A stretch of 43,266 nucleotides of DNA. Origin: Vulgatibacter sp035565615 (GTDB lineage Bacteria; Myxococcota; Myxococcia; Myxococcales; Vulgatibacteraceae). The position numbers and the translations under genes are program-made. This document shows positions 34,829 through 41,866 of the stretch, piece after piece (positions within the stretch are counted from its first letter, which is position 1; each line of letters starts with the position of its first letter). Location: positions 1-43,266 of the forward strand of contig DATMSB010000095.1 in assembly GCA_035565615.1 (NCBI GenBank). The letters run 5' to 3'. Below the pieces are notes generated by a model, which did no database searches, was not told where the DNA came from, and was given only the letters and a program-made list of their open reading frames with translations.

Positions 34829-35607
34829 CCACCGGCACGGCCAGGCTCGTTCGAAGCGAGCCGATCGAGGGCGGTCGAGTCCATCACATCCTGTTGGACG
34901 CCCCCAAGGGCAACATCCTCTCGATGGCGATGTGCGGTGAGCTCTCCGCCGCGCTCCGGGAGCGGCAGGACGATCCCGGGGTGAAGATGGTGCTCCTCGA
35001 GGGGGCGGGGAGCCACTTCTCCTTCGGCGCCTCCGTCGAGGAGCACGAGAAGGATCGCGTCGCGGCCATGCTGAGCGCGTTCCACGGCCTCGTTCGCACC
35101 GTAGCCTCGCACCCGGTGCCGATCGCCGCGCTCGTGAAGGGCCAGTGCCTCGGCGGAGCGTTCGAGCTGGTCCTCGCGTGTCACCTCGTCTTCTGCACGC
35201 CCCGGGCGACGATGGCCTGCCCCGAGGTGAAGCTGGGCGTGTTCCCGCCCGTGCTGGCGGCCGTCGGGCCGCTGCGCCTCGGGTACGCCACGAGCGAGCG
35301 ACTCCTGCTGTCGGGCGGCGTCCTGAGCGCCGAGGAGGCGCTGCGCGCCGGCCTCGCCACCCGGTTGGTGGAAGACGCCGACGGGGTACTGGCGTGGTAC
35401 CGCGAGCACCTCGCGCCCCTCTCCGCATTCGCGATTCGGCAGGCGACGAAGGTCTCGCGGACGGCGGGCGGCATGCTCGCCGCGCTCGACGGTCCGCTGC
35501 AGGCGGCGGAGGAGCAGTACCTCGCCGAGCTGGTGCCGAGCCACGACGGCAACGAGGGGATCGAAGCGTTCCTCGAGCGCCGGCCGCCGATCTGGAGGGA
35601 TCGCTGA
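34825..35607 (+). CDS. dch: Cyclohexa-1,5-diene-1-carbonyl-CoA hydratase
   Basis: A 260-residue crotonase-family hydratase. It adds water to the dienoyl-CoA made by benzoyl-CoA reductase, giving 6-hydroxycyclohex-1-ene-carbonyl-CoA for Had. The CoA-binding/oxyanion segments are 'HFSFGASVEEH' (about 64-74) and 'GQCLGGAFELVLACH'; 'CPEVKLGVFPP' matches Dch rather than generic enoyl-CoA hydratases. The GTG start at 34825 overlaps the oah stop, and its TGA overlaps the ATG of the TetR gene (TGATG, 1-nt overlap). Confidence 0.92.
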   Translation: MTTGTARLVRSEPIEGGRVHHILLDAPKGNILSMAMCGELSAALRERQDDPGVKMVLLEGAGSHFSFGASVEEHEKDRVAAMLSAFHGLVRTVASHPVPIAALVKGQCLGGAFELVLACHLVFCTPRATMACPEVKLGVFPPVLAAVGPLRLGYATSERLLLSGGVLSAEEALRAGLATRLVEDADGVLAWYREHLAPLSAFAIRQATKVSRTAGGMLAALDGPLQAAEEQYLAELVPSHDGNEGIEAFLERRPPIWRDR

Positions 35608-36326
35608 TGGCCCGGCCGTCGCGGAAGTCCGAGGGCCGCCTCGAGATCCTGGAGGCCGCCGCCCGCGTGATCGCGAAGAACGGCTTTCACGGGATGTCAA
35701 TGCGGGAGCTGGCGAGGCAGCTCGGGAAGACGCCCGCGGTCTTCTACAACTACTACCGCTCGAAGGAGGACCTCCTCCTCGACCTCCAGGTGCGCGCGTT
35801 CGAGGCGCTGGTCCAGTCAGCCCGGGACGCGATCGCCCGGGCCGGCGAACCGACGGAGAAGCTCTACGCCTTCATAGTTCAGCACCTGCAGTACGTCGGG
35901 AGCCATCGCGCCGTGATGCAGGTGCTGGTGCAAGAGGCGAATTCGCTCCCGGCGGCCCAGCGGAAGACGGTGCGCGCCATCAAGGAAGAGTACTACGCGG
36001 TGGGCCGGGACGTGATCCGAGACGTCCTCTGGCAGTCGGCGTGCGTCCCCGGGAACCGCGAGAAGCGCGCGACCCTCGCGAGGGCGGTCGACGAACTGGA
36101 GCTCGAGCGGCAGACCTACGCGGTTTTCGGCATGCTCAACTGGACCTACGGGTGGTATCGGCCCAAGGACCACGGCGCCCCCGAGGAGCTCGCCCACACC
36201 CTCCACCGCATGCTGCTCTGCGGCCTCCGCCCTGATTGCCCTCTGCACGTCTCGAAGGTGGACCTGCGCGAGCTCGACGATCGCCTGCGCGAGCGAAAGC
36301 GCATCCCGCTCCTTCGCACCGTCTGA
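35607..36326 (+). CDS. TetR/AcrR-family transcriptional regulator
   Basis: A 239-residue protein with an N-terminal TetR DNA-binding domain (about residues 10-58): 'ILEAAARVIAKNGFHGMSMRELARQLGKTPAVFYNYYRSKEDLL'-like pattern, here with the typical Tyr-rich recognition turn. The larger C-terminal domain (about 60-239) should bind the inducer, likely a CoA thioester of the pathway (inference). It is embedded in the operon between dch and the reductase genes, translationally coupled to dch. It probably represses the operon through the palindrome at 32555-32568. Known regulators of such clusters are of other types (BzdR, BadR, BadM), so a TetR member here is unusual. Confidence 0.9.
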   Translation: MARPSRKSEGRLEILEAAARVIAKNGFHGMSMRELARQLGKTPAVFYNYYRSKEDLLLDLQVRAFEALVQSARDAIARAGEPTEKLYAFIVQHLQYVGSHRAVMQVLVQEANSLPAAQRKTVRAIKEEYYAVGRDVIRDVLWQSACVPGNREKRATLARAVDELELERQTYAVFGMLNWTYGWYRPKDHGAPEELAHTLHRMLLCGLRPDCPLHVSKVDLRELDDRLRERKRIPLLRTV

Positions 36327-36342
36327 ACCCGAGGAGACTTCG

Positions 36343-37530
36343 ATGACCCACCAGGCCTCGCCTACCTCGAGCGATCCGGAGCGGACGCTGGGGGAGATCC
36401 TCGAGCACTGCAACGACCTGCGGCTCGGCCCGATCCCGCCGGCCGACGCCCTTCCCGCCGGCTACACGGGGACCTTCGGGCACTTCCCCGTCTACTTCCC
36501 GGAGGAGATCGTCCACGCCGCGGGCTTGCTCCCGGTGAACGTCCTGGGGGGCGGGAACAAGCTCGAGCTGCGGCACGCCGACGCCCACATGGGATCGTTC
36601 ATCTGCTCGATCTGCCGATCGACGGCGGAGCTCGGACTGGCGGGCGCGCTCGAAGGCCTCACCGGCTTCGTCACGCACCCCATCTGCGACGCGGCAAAGC
36701 ACCTCGGTGGCATCTGGGCCCGCAACTTCCCGGAGCAGCTCGCCCAGATCCTCTACCTGCCCCAGAACCCCAACACCCCGGGCGCCGTACGCTTCACCGC
36801 GGCAGAGTACCAGCGCTTGCGCGGCGACGTGGAGAGGAAGATCGGGCGCACGATCGACGACGCGGCGCTCTCCCGCAGCATCCGGATCTACAACCTCAAT
36901 CGGTCGCTCCTGCGCGAGCTCTACGAGATCCGCCGGACCGAGCCGTGGAAGATCGGCTGCACCGAGGCGTACCTGCTGGTGCGCGCACGCACCCGCATGC
37001 CCGCCGAGGAGCACAACCGGATGCTCGAGGAGGCGCTGGCCGCGATCCGCGGACGCAAGGGGGCGGCGCAGGACAAGCCGCGCGTCGTCTTCGTTGGGGG
37101 CTTCTGCGAACAGCCGCCGCTCGAGGTGCTCGAAGCGGTAGACGACACCTGCTACGTGGTCGACGACGACCTGCTCGTGGGCCTGCGCTGGTTGACCGCC
37201 GACGTTCCCGAGGAGGGGGATCCGATCTGGGCGCTGGCGGAGAGCTTCGTGGAGCGCTCCGCAGCGAGTCCGGTGCAGCACGACGAGCGAAAGACGAAGG
37301 AAGGCTACCTGATGGACATGGTGCGGACCAGCCGTGCCGACGCCGTGATCGTCACCGCCGCCAAGTTCTGCGAGCCGGGACTCGACGAGCAGGTGGCCTG
37401 GTCCAAGCACCTCGACACGGTCGGCGTTCGGCACCTCGTGCTCGAGTTCGAGGAGAAGATGACGTCCTTCGAGCAGATGACGATGCAGCTCGAGACGTTC
37501 GCCGAGTCGCTGCTGTTTTCGATTTCCTGA
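36343..37530 (+). CDS. bzdN: Benzoyl-CoA reductase, gamma-type subunit (BzdN/BcrC)
   Basis: A 395-residue member of the HgdB / 2-hydroxyacyl-CoA dehydratase D-component family (catalytic half of class I benzoyl-CoA reductase). Cysteines suitable for cluster binding are at 88 and 91 ('FICSICRS') and 115 ('THPICDAAKH'). Length fits BzdN/BcrC (about 380) rather than the roughly 440-residue BzdO/BcrB. With BzdO it holds the active-site [4Fe-4S] cluster where benzoyl-CoA is reduced by two electrons to cyclohexa-1,5-diene-carbonyl-CoA. It begins 16 bp after the TetR gene, with GAGGAG before the ATG. The Thauera-versus-Azoarcus subtype is deduced from the ATPase subunit sizes. Confidence 0.9.
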   Translation: MTHQASPTSSDPERTLGEILEHCNDLRLGPIPPADALPAGYTGTFGHFPVYFPEEIVHAAGLLPVNVLGGGNKLELRHADAHMGSFICSICRSTAELGLAGALEGLTGFVTHPICDAAKHLGGIWARNFPEQLAQILYLPQNPNTPGAVRFTAAEYQRLRGDVERKIGRTIDDAALSRSIRIYNLNRSLLRELYEIRRTEPWKIGCTEAYLLVRARTRMPAEEHNRMLEEALAAIRGRKGAAQDKPRVVFVGGFCEQPPLEVLEAVDDTCYVVDDDLLVGLRWLTADVPEEGDPIWALAESFVERSAASPVQHDERKTKEGYLMDMVRTSRADAVIVTAAKFCEPGLDEQVAWSKHLDTVGVRHLVLEFEEKMTSFEQMTMQLETFAESLLFSIS

Positions 37531-37545
37531 CGACGGAGAGCCCGC

Positions 37546-38895
37546 ATGACGCGCGCAGCCTCGGAGAGCACCGCCTCGATCGCCGCCGGCGAGTTCAGCG
37601 CCCACCAGGAGGGCCAGCGGCTGTTCAAGAACTGGTACGCCGGCCTGGAGCAGGCGAAGGCCCGCGGCGAAAAGGTCGCGAACGTCTTCGTGATGGGCAA
37701 TGCGGTGGAGATCCTCCGCGCCTTCGACTTCCAGCTCGTCTTCCCGGAGATCAACTCGCTCCAGATGGGCGTGCGCAAGGTCTCCGAAGAGTTCCTGCGG
37801 GAGGCGGAGGACTACGGCTACTCGCCCGACGTCTGCTCCTACGTCAAGGCGGACGTCGGGCTGATCCTTCGCGAGCAGAAACACCCGGCGGGGCTGATCC
37901 CGAGCGCGGACATCGCGATCGTCTCGAACATGTGCAGCACCTTCATCAAGTGGGGCGAGATCTGGGAGCGGATGCTCGGGACCCCCACCTTCGTGCTCGA
38001 TCTGCCCGGCCAGCGCGGTCCGCGGTGGCAGGTGCGCCCGGGAGACGCGCAGCACCTCACCGACGCTCGCTGGGTCGAGCAGCAGCTCCGCGACCTGATC
38101 GAGCGCTGCGAGAGGATCACGGGCAAGCGTTTCGACATGGACCGCCTCGCCGCGGTCGAAGACCGCGTGAACCGGATGGTCGCGCACTGGAACGAGGTGA
38201 TCGCGCTCAACCGGGCGAGCCCGGCCCCCTTCAACGCGATGCTCGACGGGTTGACCTACATCGGCATCATGAACGTCTACCGGGGCACCGAGGAGGGGGT
38301 GGACTTCATGCGGTGCCTCGAGGAGCAGATGCGTGCGAAGGTCGCCCGCGGCGAGGGGCGGGTCGCCGAAGAGCGCTACCGCCTGCTCTTCTCGGGCACT
38401 CCCTGCTACGTGTCCATGCGCAGGCTCGTCGAGCTCTTCGAGTCCTGGGGCGGCGTCTTCGCCTACTCGGACTACCTGACGTTCGCCGCCGGCGGGATGG
38501 ACGCGGGTGAGCTCGTCTACGACACCTCGCGCCCCCTCGAGAGCCTCGCGGAGGTCACGGCGCTCGCCGCCCAGCGCGGCCTGTCGAACCAGTTCTTCGC
38601 CCACGAGCGCCTCGAGGAGCAGATCTCGGACTTCGCCGTCGACGGGATCGTCTTCCACGGGATCAAGAGCTGCCGCTTCGTCTCGTCGGGGATGGCGGAC
38701 ACGCGCAACTACCTGAACGAACGGCTGAGGATCCCGAGCCTCTACATCGAGTCCGACCTCATCGACCCCCGGTACTGGTCCGACGCGCAGATAAAGAACC
38801 GCGTCGACGCCTTCTTCGAGTCCCTTCAGCAGCGCGGAGCAGGCGGGGCGGAGGCGCCTCGGCCGGGGCCACGTCGAGAGGAGGAGCGGCGATGA
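37546..38895 (+). CDS. bzdO: Benzoyl-CoA reductase, beta-type subunit (BzdO/BcrB)
   Basis: A 449-residue HgdB-family protein paired with BzdN in the reductase catalytic module. It has 'FPEINSLQMGVRK' near residue 65-77 and cysteines in 'SNMCSTFIKWGE', 'GTPCYVS' and 'IKSCRFVS', the spacing seen in this subunit type. The length agrees with Azoarcus BzdO (about 448). The last 20 residues are Arg/Glu/Pro-rich and may be dispensable. It starts 15 bp after bzdN and overlaps bzdP by 4 nt (ATGA). Confidence 0.9.
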   Translation: MTRAASESTASIAAGEFSAHQEGQRLFKNWYAGLEQAKARGEKVANVFVMGNAVEILRAFDFQLVFPEINSLQMGVRKVSEEFLREAEDYGYSPDVCSYVKADVGLILREQKHPAGLIPSADIAIVSNMCSTFIKWGEIWERMLGTPTFVLDLPGQRGPRWQVRPGDAQHLTDARWVEQQLRDLIERCERITGKRFDMDRLAAVEDRVNRMVAHWNEVIALNRASPAPFNAMLDGLTYIGIMNVYRGTEEGVDFMRCLEEQMRAKVARGEGRVAEERYRLLFSGTPCYVSMRRLVELFESWGGVFAYSDYLTFAAGGMDAGELVYDTSRPLESLAEVTALAAQRGLSNQFFAHERLEEQISDFAVDGIVFHGIKSCRFVSSGMADTRNYLNERLRIPSLYIESDLIDPRYWSDAQIKNRVDAFFESLQQRGAGGAEAPRPGPRREEERR

Positions 38896-39698
38896 AGTAC
38901 GTAGGCGGAGTCGACGTCGGATCGACGCAGACCAAGGCGGTGATCGTCGACGAAAGAGGCGCGGTGGTGGGTCGCGCGCTCCTTGACATGGAGACGAGCA
39001 TGTCCACGGTGGCGCAGGACGCCTTCGCCGCGGCGCTGGAGGACGCCGGCGTGGAGTCGTCGCGCGTGGTCCGCGTAGCGGGAACGGGCTACGGCCGGTA
39101 CAACGTCAGCTTCGGCCACGAACAGGTCACCGAGATCTCGTGTCACGCCCGCGGCGCCGTCTCGCTCTTCCCGAACACGCGCACCGTGATCGACATCGGC
39201 GGACAGGACACAAAGGCGATCGCCGTGAGACCCGACGGCCAGGTGGAGGACTTCACCATGAACGACAAGTGCGCCGCGGGGACGGGACGCTTCCTGGGGG
39301 CGGCGTCCTATGCGCTCGAGATGCCGCTCTCGGATCTCGGGCCACTGGCGCTCCGCTCGCAGAATCCGGTGCGGATCACCACGACGTGTACGGTGTTCGC
39401 GGAGTCGGAGATCATCAGCCACCTCGCGAAGGGGATCCTCCCGGAGGACGTGCTGATGGGCGTCCACCAGGCAATCTCGAGCCGTTGCATCTCGCTCGCG
39501 CGGCGCGTCGGCGTCCACTCGGAGGTCACGTTCACAGGCGGGGTCAGCCGAAACGCGGCGATGGTGAAGCTCCTGGAGGAGGCCGTCGGGACGAAGATCA
39601 ACGTCAGCCCCGACTCACACTACTGCGGCGCGCTTGGCGCGGCGCTCTTCGCCCGTGATCGCGCTTTCGGACCCGCCGGCCGGCCGGCGGGCGCCTGA
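38892..39698 (+). CDS. bzdP: Benzoyl-CoA reductase ATPase/activator subunit (BzdP-like)
   Basis: A 268-residue ASKHA-fold (BadF/BadG/BcrA/BcrD family) ATPase. It has phosphate-1 'DVGSTQTKA' (8-16), phosphate-2 'DIGGQDTKA' (101-109) and adenosine motif 'FTGGVSRN'. Cys127 ('NDKCAAGTG') and Cys166 ('TTCTVFAESE') are the ligands of the [4Fe-4S] cluster shared between the two ATPase subunits. It uses ATP hydrolysis to lower the potential of the electron passed to the catalytic module. Its short length, with a short partner, resembles BzdP/BzdQ and differs from Thauera BcrA (about 440). Which of P or Q it is rests on gene order. Confidence 0.88.
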   Translation: MKYVGGVDVGSTQTKAVIVDERGAVVGRALLDMETSMSTVAQDAFAAALEDAGVESSRVVRVAGTGYGRYNVSFGHEQVTEISCHARGAVSLFPNTRTVIDIGGQDTKAIAVRPDGQVEDFTMNDKCAAGTGRFLGAASYALEMPLSDLGPLALRSQNPVRITTTCTVFAESEIISHLAKGILPEDVLMGVHQAISSRCISLARRVGVHSEVTFTGGVSRNAAMVKLLEEAVGTKINVSPDSHYCGALGAALFARDRAFGPAGRPAGA

Positions 39699-39708
39699 GG
39701 AGGAGGGG

Positions 39709-40665
39709 ATGCTCCACGTCGTCGGCATCGACATCGGCTCCACTTACACGAAGGCGATCTGCCTGGGCGGCGACGGGCAGGTCGTGGGCTCCGCGGTGCG
39801 CCGCACCGGGTTCAAGCTGGGCCAGGCGGCCCAGGGGGTCTTCGACGACCTCCTGAAGAACAGCGGGCTCGATCGCGCCGCGATCACCTACGTGAGCGCC
39901 ACCGGCTACGGGCGGTTCACGGTGGCGTTCCGCCACGCACAGGTCACCGAGCTCACGGCGCACGCGCAGGCCGCGGTCCGCCTCTTCCCCGACACGCGCA
40001 CCATCCTCGACATCGGCGGACAGGACATCAAGGCGATCAAGGTCGACGGCGATGGTCGGGTGAAGGCCTTTCGCCTGAACGACAAGTGTGCGGCGGGCAC
40101 CGGCGCCTTCCTGGAGAAGACCGCCCGGTACCTCGGCCTGACCACGGAGGACATCGGCCCGTATGCCATGCGTTCGACCTCGCCGAAGCCGATCAGCAGC
40201 GTCTGCGCCGTGTTCGCCGAGTCCGAGGTCATCAACCACCTGTCCAACGGCGTCCCCGCCGAGGACATCATGATGGGCGCGATGGTCGCCCTCGGCGGCA
40301 GGGCGCTCCAGCTCATGCGCCGGGTGGGGCTCGAGCCCGGCTACATGCTCACCGGCGGGATGACCCGCAACGTCGCGATGATCCACGCCCTCGAGGATGC
40401 CCTCGGCGAGAAGTTCCACGTCGCGCCCGATGGGCTCGGGCAGCTCAACGGGGCCTACGGCGCGGCCTACCTGGGCCTCCGGCGTGCCCAGAGGCTGCTC
40501 GCGGAGGGCAAGTCGATCCCGCCGACGGCGGCGGAGCTCGACGGCCAGGCGCCGAAGGCCCCGCGGCGCTGGTCGGCGATGGCCCTGACGCGCGTGCGTT
40601 TCGAGCCGTGCCGTGTGGCGGGAGATTGCCGGGCGCCTTCGCCGGGCACCTCAGGAGGAGGATGA
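39709..40665 (+). CDS. bzdQ: Benzoyl-CoA reductase ATPase/activator subunit (BzdQ-like)
   Basis: A 318-residue paralogue of the preceding subunit with the same motif positions: 'DIGSTYTKA' (8-16), 'DIGGQDIKA' (101-109), Cys127 ('NDKCAAGTG'), Cys166 ('SSVCAVFAESE') and 'LTGGMTRN'. Together the pair forms the heterodimeric archerase. I chose the ATG at 39709, 10 bp after the bzdP stop, with AGGAGGGG upstream. The last 50 or so residues beyond 'GAAYLGLRRAQ' form a Pro/Arg-rich tail with two more Cys (301 and 307), not expected for the family. The stop overlaps the hemerythrin start. Confidence 0.88.
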   Translation: MLHVVGIDIGSTYTKAICLGGDGQVVGSAVRRTGFKLGQAAQGVFDDLLKNSGLDRAAITYVSATGYGRFTVAFRHAQVTELTAHAQAAVRLFPDTRTILDIGGQDIKAIKVDGDGRVKAFRLNDKCAAGTGAFLEKTARYLGLTTEDIGPYAMRSTSPKPISSVCAVFAESEVINHLSNGVPAEDIMMGAMVALGGRALQLMRRVGLEPGYMLTGGMTRNVAMIHALEDALGEKFHVAPDGLGQLNGAYGAAYLGLRRAQRLLAEGKSIPPTAAELDGQAPKAPRRWSAMALTRVRFEPCRVAGDCRAPSPGTSGGG

Positions 40666-41114
40666 TGGAGACGATCCACGACTACATGAAGGCGGATCAC
40701 GAGCGGTGTGACGCGAGCTTCGAGCGCGCCGCGGGCGCAGCGCGAACGGGAAACCTCCCCACGCTCGCGCGCGAGTTCGCCGCGTTCCTGCGTCGGATTT
40801 CCGTGCACATCCAGGCGGAGGAGCGCCTGCTCTTTCCGGCCATCGAAGAGCGGACGGGGATGAGCGGCGGCCCCACGAAGGTGATGAACGGGGAGCACCG
40901 CGTGATGGAGGCGCTCTTCGAGCGGATGCAGGCGGCGGCGACCGGGGGTGACTGTGACGCTTACCTGCGCGCATCCGAGCAGGTGATGCAGATCCTCGCC
41001 GAGCACAACCAGAAGGAAGAGCGGATGTTGTATCCGATGCTGGACGAGGCGATGGGAGACGACGTGGGGCCGCTGCTCGCGGAGGTGAAGGCGATGTTCG
41101 CTTCGGTGGAGTGA
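40662..41114 (+). CDS. Hemerythrin HHE-domain protein
   Basis: A 150-residue single hemerythrin domain. The predicted di-iron ligands are His13 (with His6 nearby, 'HDYMKADH'), His49 and Glu53 ('HIQAEERLLFP'), His79 ('EHRVMEALF'), and His115 and Glu119 ('HNQKEERMLYP'). It is a cytoplasmic four-helix-bundle protein that could bind O2, sense oxygen or NO, or store iron. Two adjacent ATGs (40662, 40665) follow AGGAGGAGG, and the first overlaps the bzdQ stop, so it is part of the operon and its last gene. Given the oxygen sensitivity of benzoyl-CoA reductase, protection or oxygen sensing is the likely purpose (inference). Confidence 0.9.
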   Translation: MMETIHDYMKADHERCDASFERAAGAARTGNLPTLAREFAAFLRRISVHIQAEERLLFPAIEERTGMSGGPTKVMNGEHRVMEALFERMQAAATGGDCDAYLRASEQVMQILAEHNQKEERMLYPMLDEAMGDDVGPLLAEVKAMFASVE

Positions 41115-41199
41115 CCGAAGCCCGCCGTCGACGGCGATCCCTGCCCTCACGGCACCTACCCGCCCCGCGGCCGGATGGATCCGCTATCCTCCCCCGGCG

Positions 41200-41751
41200 A
41201 TGGAACCGAGCGCGCGCTCCCCGAAGAAGATGCCCGAGCGGCTGGTCGCCGACGCGGTCGGCAGGTTGATCGAGCTGTGGGGCTTCCGCGCGGTGATGGG
41301 TCGGATCTGGGCGACGCTCTACCTGTCGGAGGATCCGCTCACCGCCGCGGAGCTGTGCCGCCGCCTGGAGATCTCGGCGGGCGCCGCGTCGATGGCGCTG
41401 CGGGATCTCCAGCGCTGGGGCGTGGTCATCCGCAGGCGGGAGCCGGGGGATCGCAAGGACTGGTTCGAGGCGGAGACGGACGTCTGGAAGGGGATCTCCC
41501 GCGTCTACCGGGACCGCGAGCTCGCGGAGATCGAGCGGGCGCTCGCGGCCTTCGAGGAGGCGGCGGCGCTGTTCGCGACCGGCGCCCGCACCGGAACGGC
41601 GATGGAGCGGCGCGCCTCCCGACTCGCGCTCGAGCGCACCGGGCGGCTCCTCGAGCTCACCAAGGTGGGAAGGGGGCTGGTGCGCGCCCTCGTGGAGCGG
41701 GGGCGCTTCGACGTGGGGCCGCTGCGGTCGTGGGTGCGGAGGGCGAGGTAG
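41200..41751 (+). CDS. GbsR/MarR-family transcriptional regulator
   Basis: A 183-residue protein with a winged-helix domain near the N-terminus ('WGFRAVMGRIWATLYLSEDPLTAAELCRRLEISAGAASMALRDLQRWGVV' layout, about residues 23-75), with the 'GR..A.LYL...PLT..EL...L..S.G..S..L..L..WG' pattern of GbsR-type MarR proteins. A C-terminal helical part (about 100-175) serves dimerisation. It starts 86 bp after the hemerythrin gene and stands 115 bp before the polyprenyl synthase gene, whose promoter carries a palindrome it might bind. Its regulon and ligand are unknown. Confidence 0.86.
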   Translation: MEPSARSPKKMPERLVADAVGRLIELWGFRAVMGRIWATLYLSEDPLTAAELCRRLEISAGAASMALRDLQRWGVVIRRREPGDRKDWFEAETDVWKGISRVYRDRELAEIERALAAFEEAAALFATGARTGTAMERRASRLALERTGRLLELTKVGRGLVRALVERGRFDVGPLRSWVRRAR

Positions 41752-41785
41752 ACGCCGCGCGTCGGACGGCCGACCTTTGCGGTGC

Positions 41786-41835
41786 TTGACGCTCCCGATC
41801 CCCACGGCTATTTGGAGCCTTCAAGTTTACTTGAA
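41786..41835 (+). promoter_or_regulatory. Promoter and palindromic operator of the polyprenyl synthase-ubiE genes
   Basis: TTGACG (41786-41791) and TATTTG (41809-41814) are 17 bp apart. A perfect palindrome TTCAAGT-TT-ACTTGAA (41820-41835) overlaps the predicted start site, 31 bp before the ATG. The arrangement suggests repression by a dimeric regulator, perhaps the GbsR/MarR protein encoded just upstream. Confidence 0.6.
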
Positions 41836-41866
41836 ACTTTCCGGGGGCGAGAGCGAAGAGGTCGCG

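Noticed and set aside
36136..38658. An 840-codon minus-strand open frame opposite bzdN-bzdO
   Set aside because: Antisense shadow of clear reductase genes; no recognisable protein features.
36343..40665. 2-hydroxyglutaryl-CoA or lactoyl-CoA dehydratase instead of benzoyl-CoA reductase
   Set aside because: Two different ATPase subunits (dehydratases use one homodimeric activator) and linked oah, dch and had genes point to benzoyl-CoA reductase.
32601..41114. Class II (Bam) benzoyl-CoA reductase system
   Set aside because: No tungsten-enzyme BamB, hydrogenase-like or heterodisulfide-reductase-like subunits; ASKHA ATPase subunits define class I.
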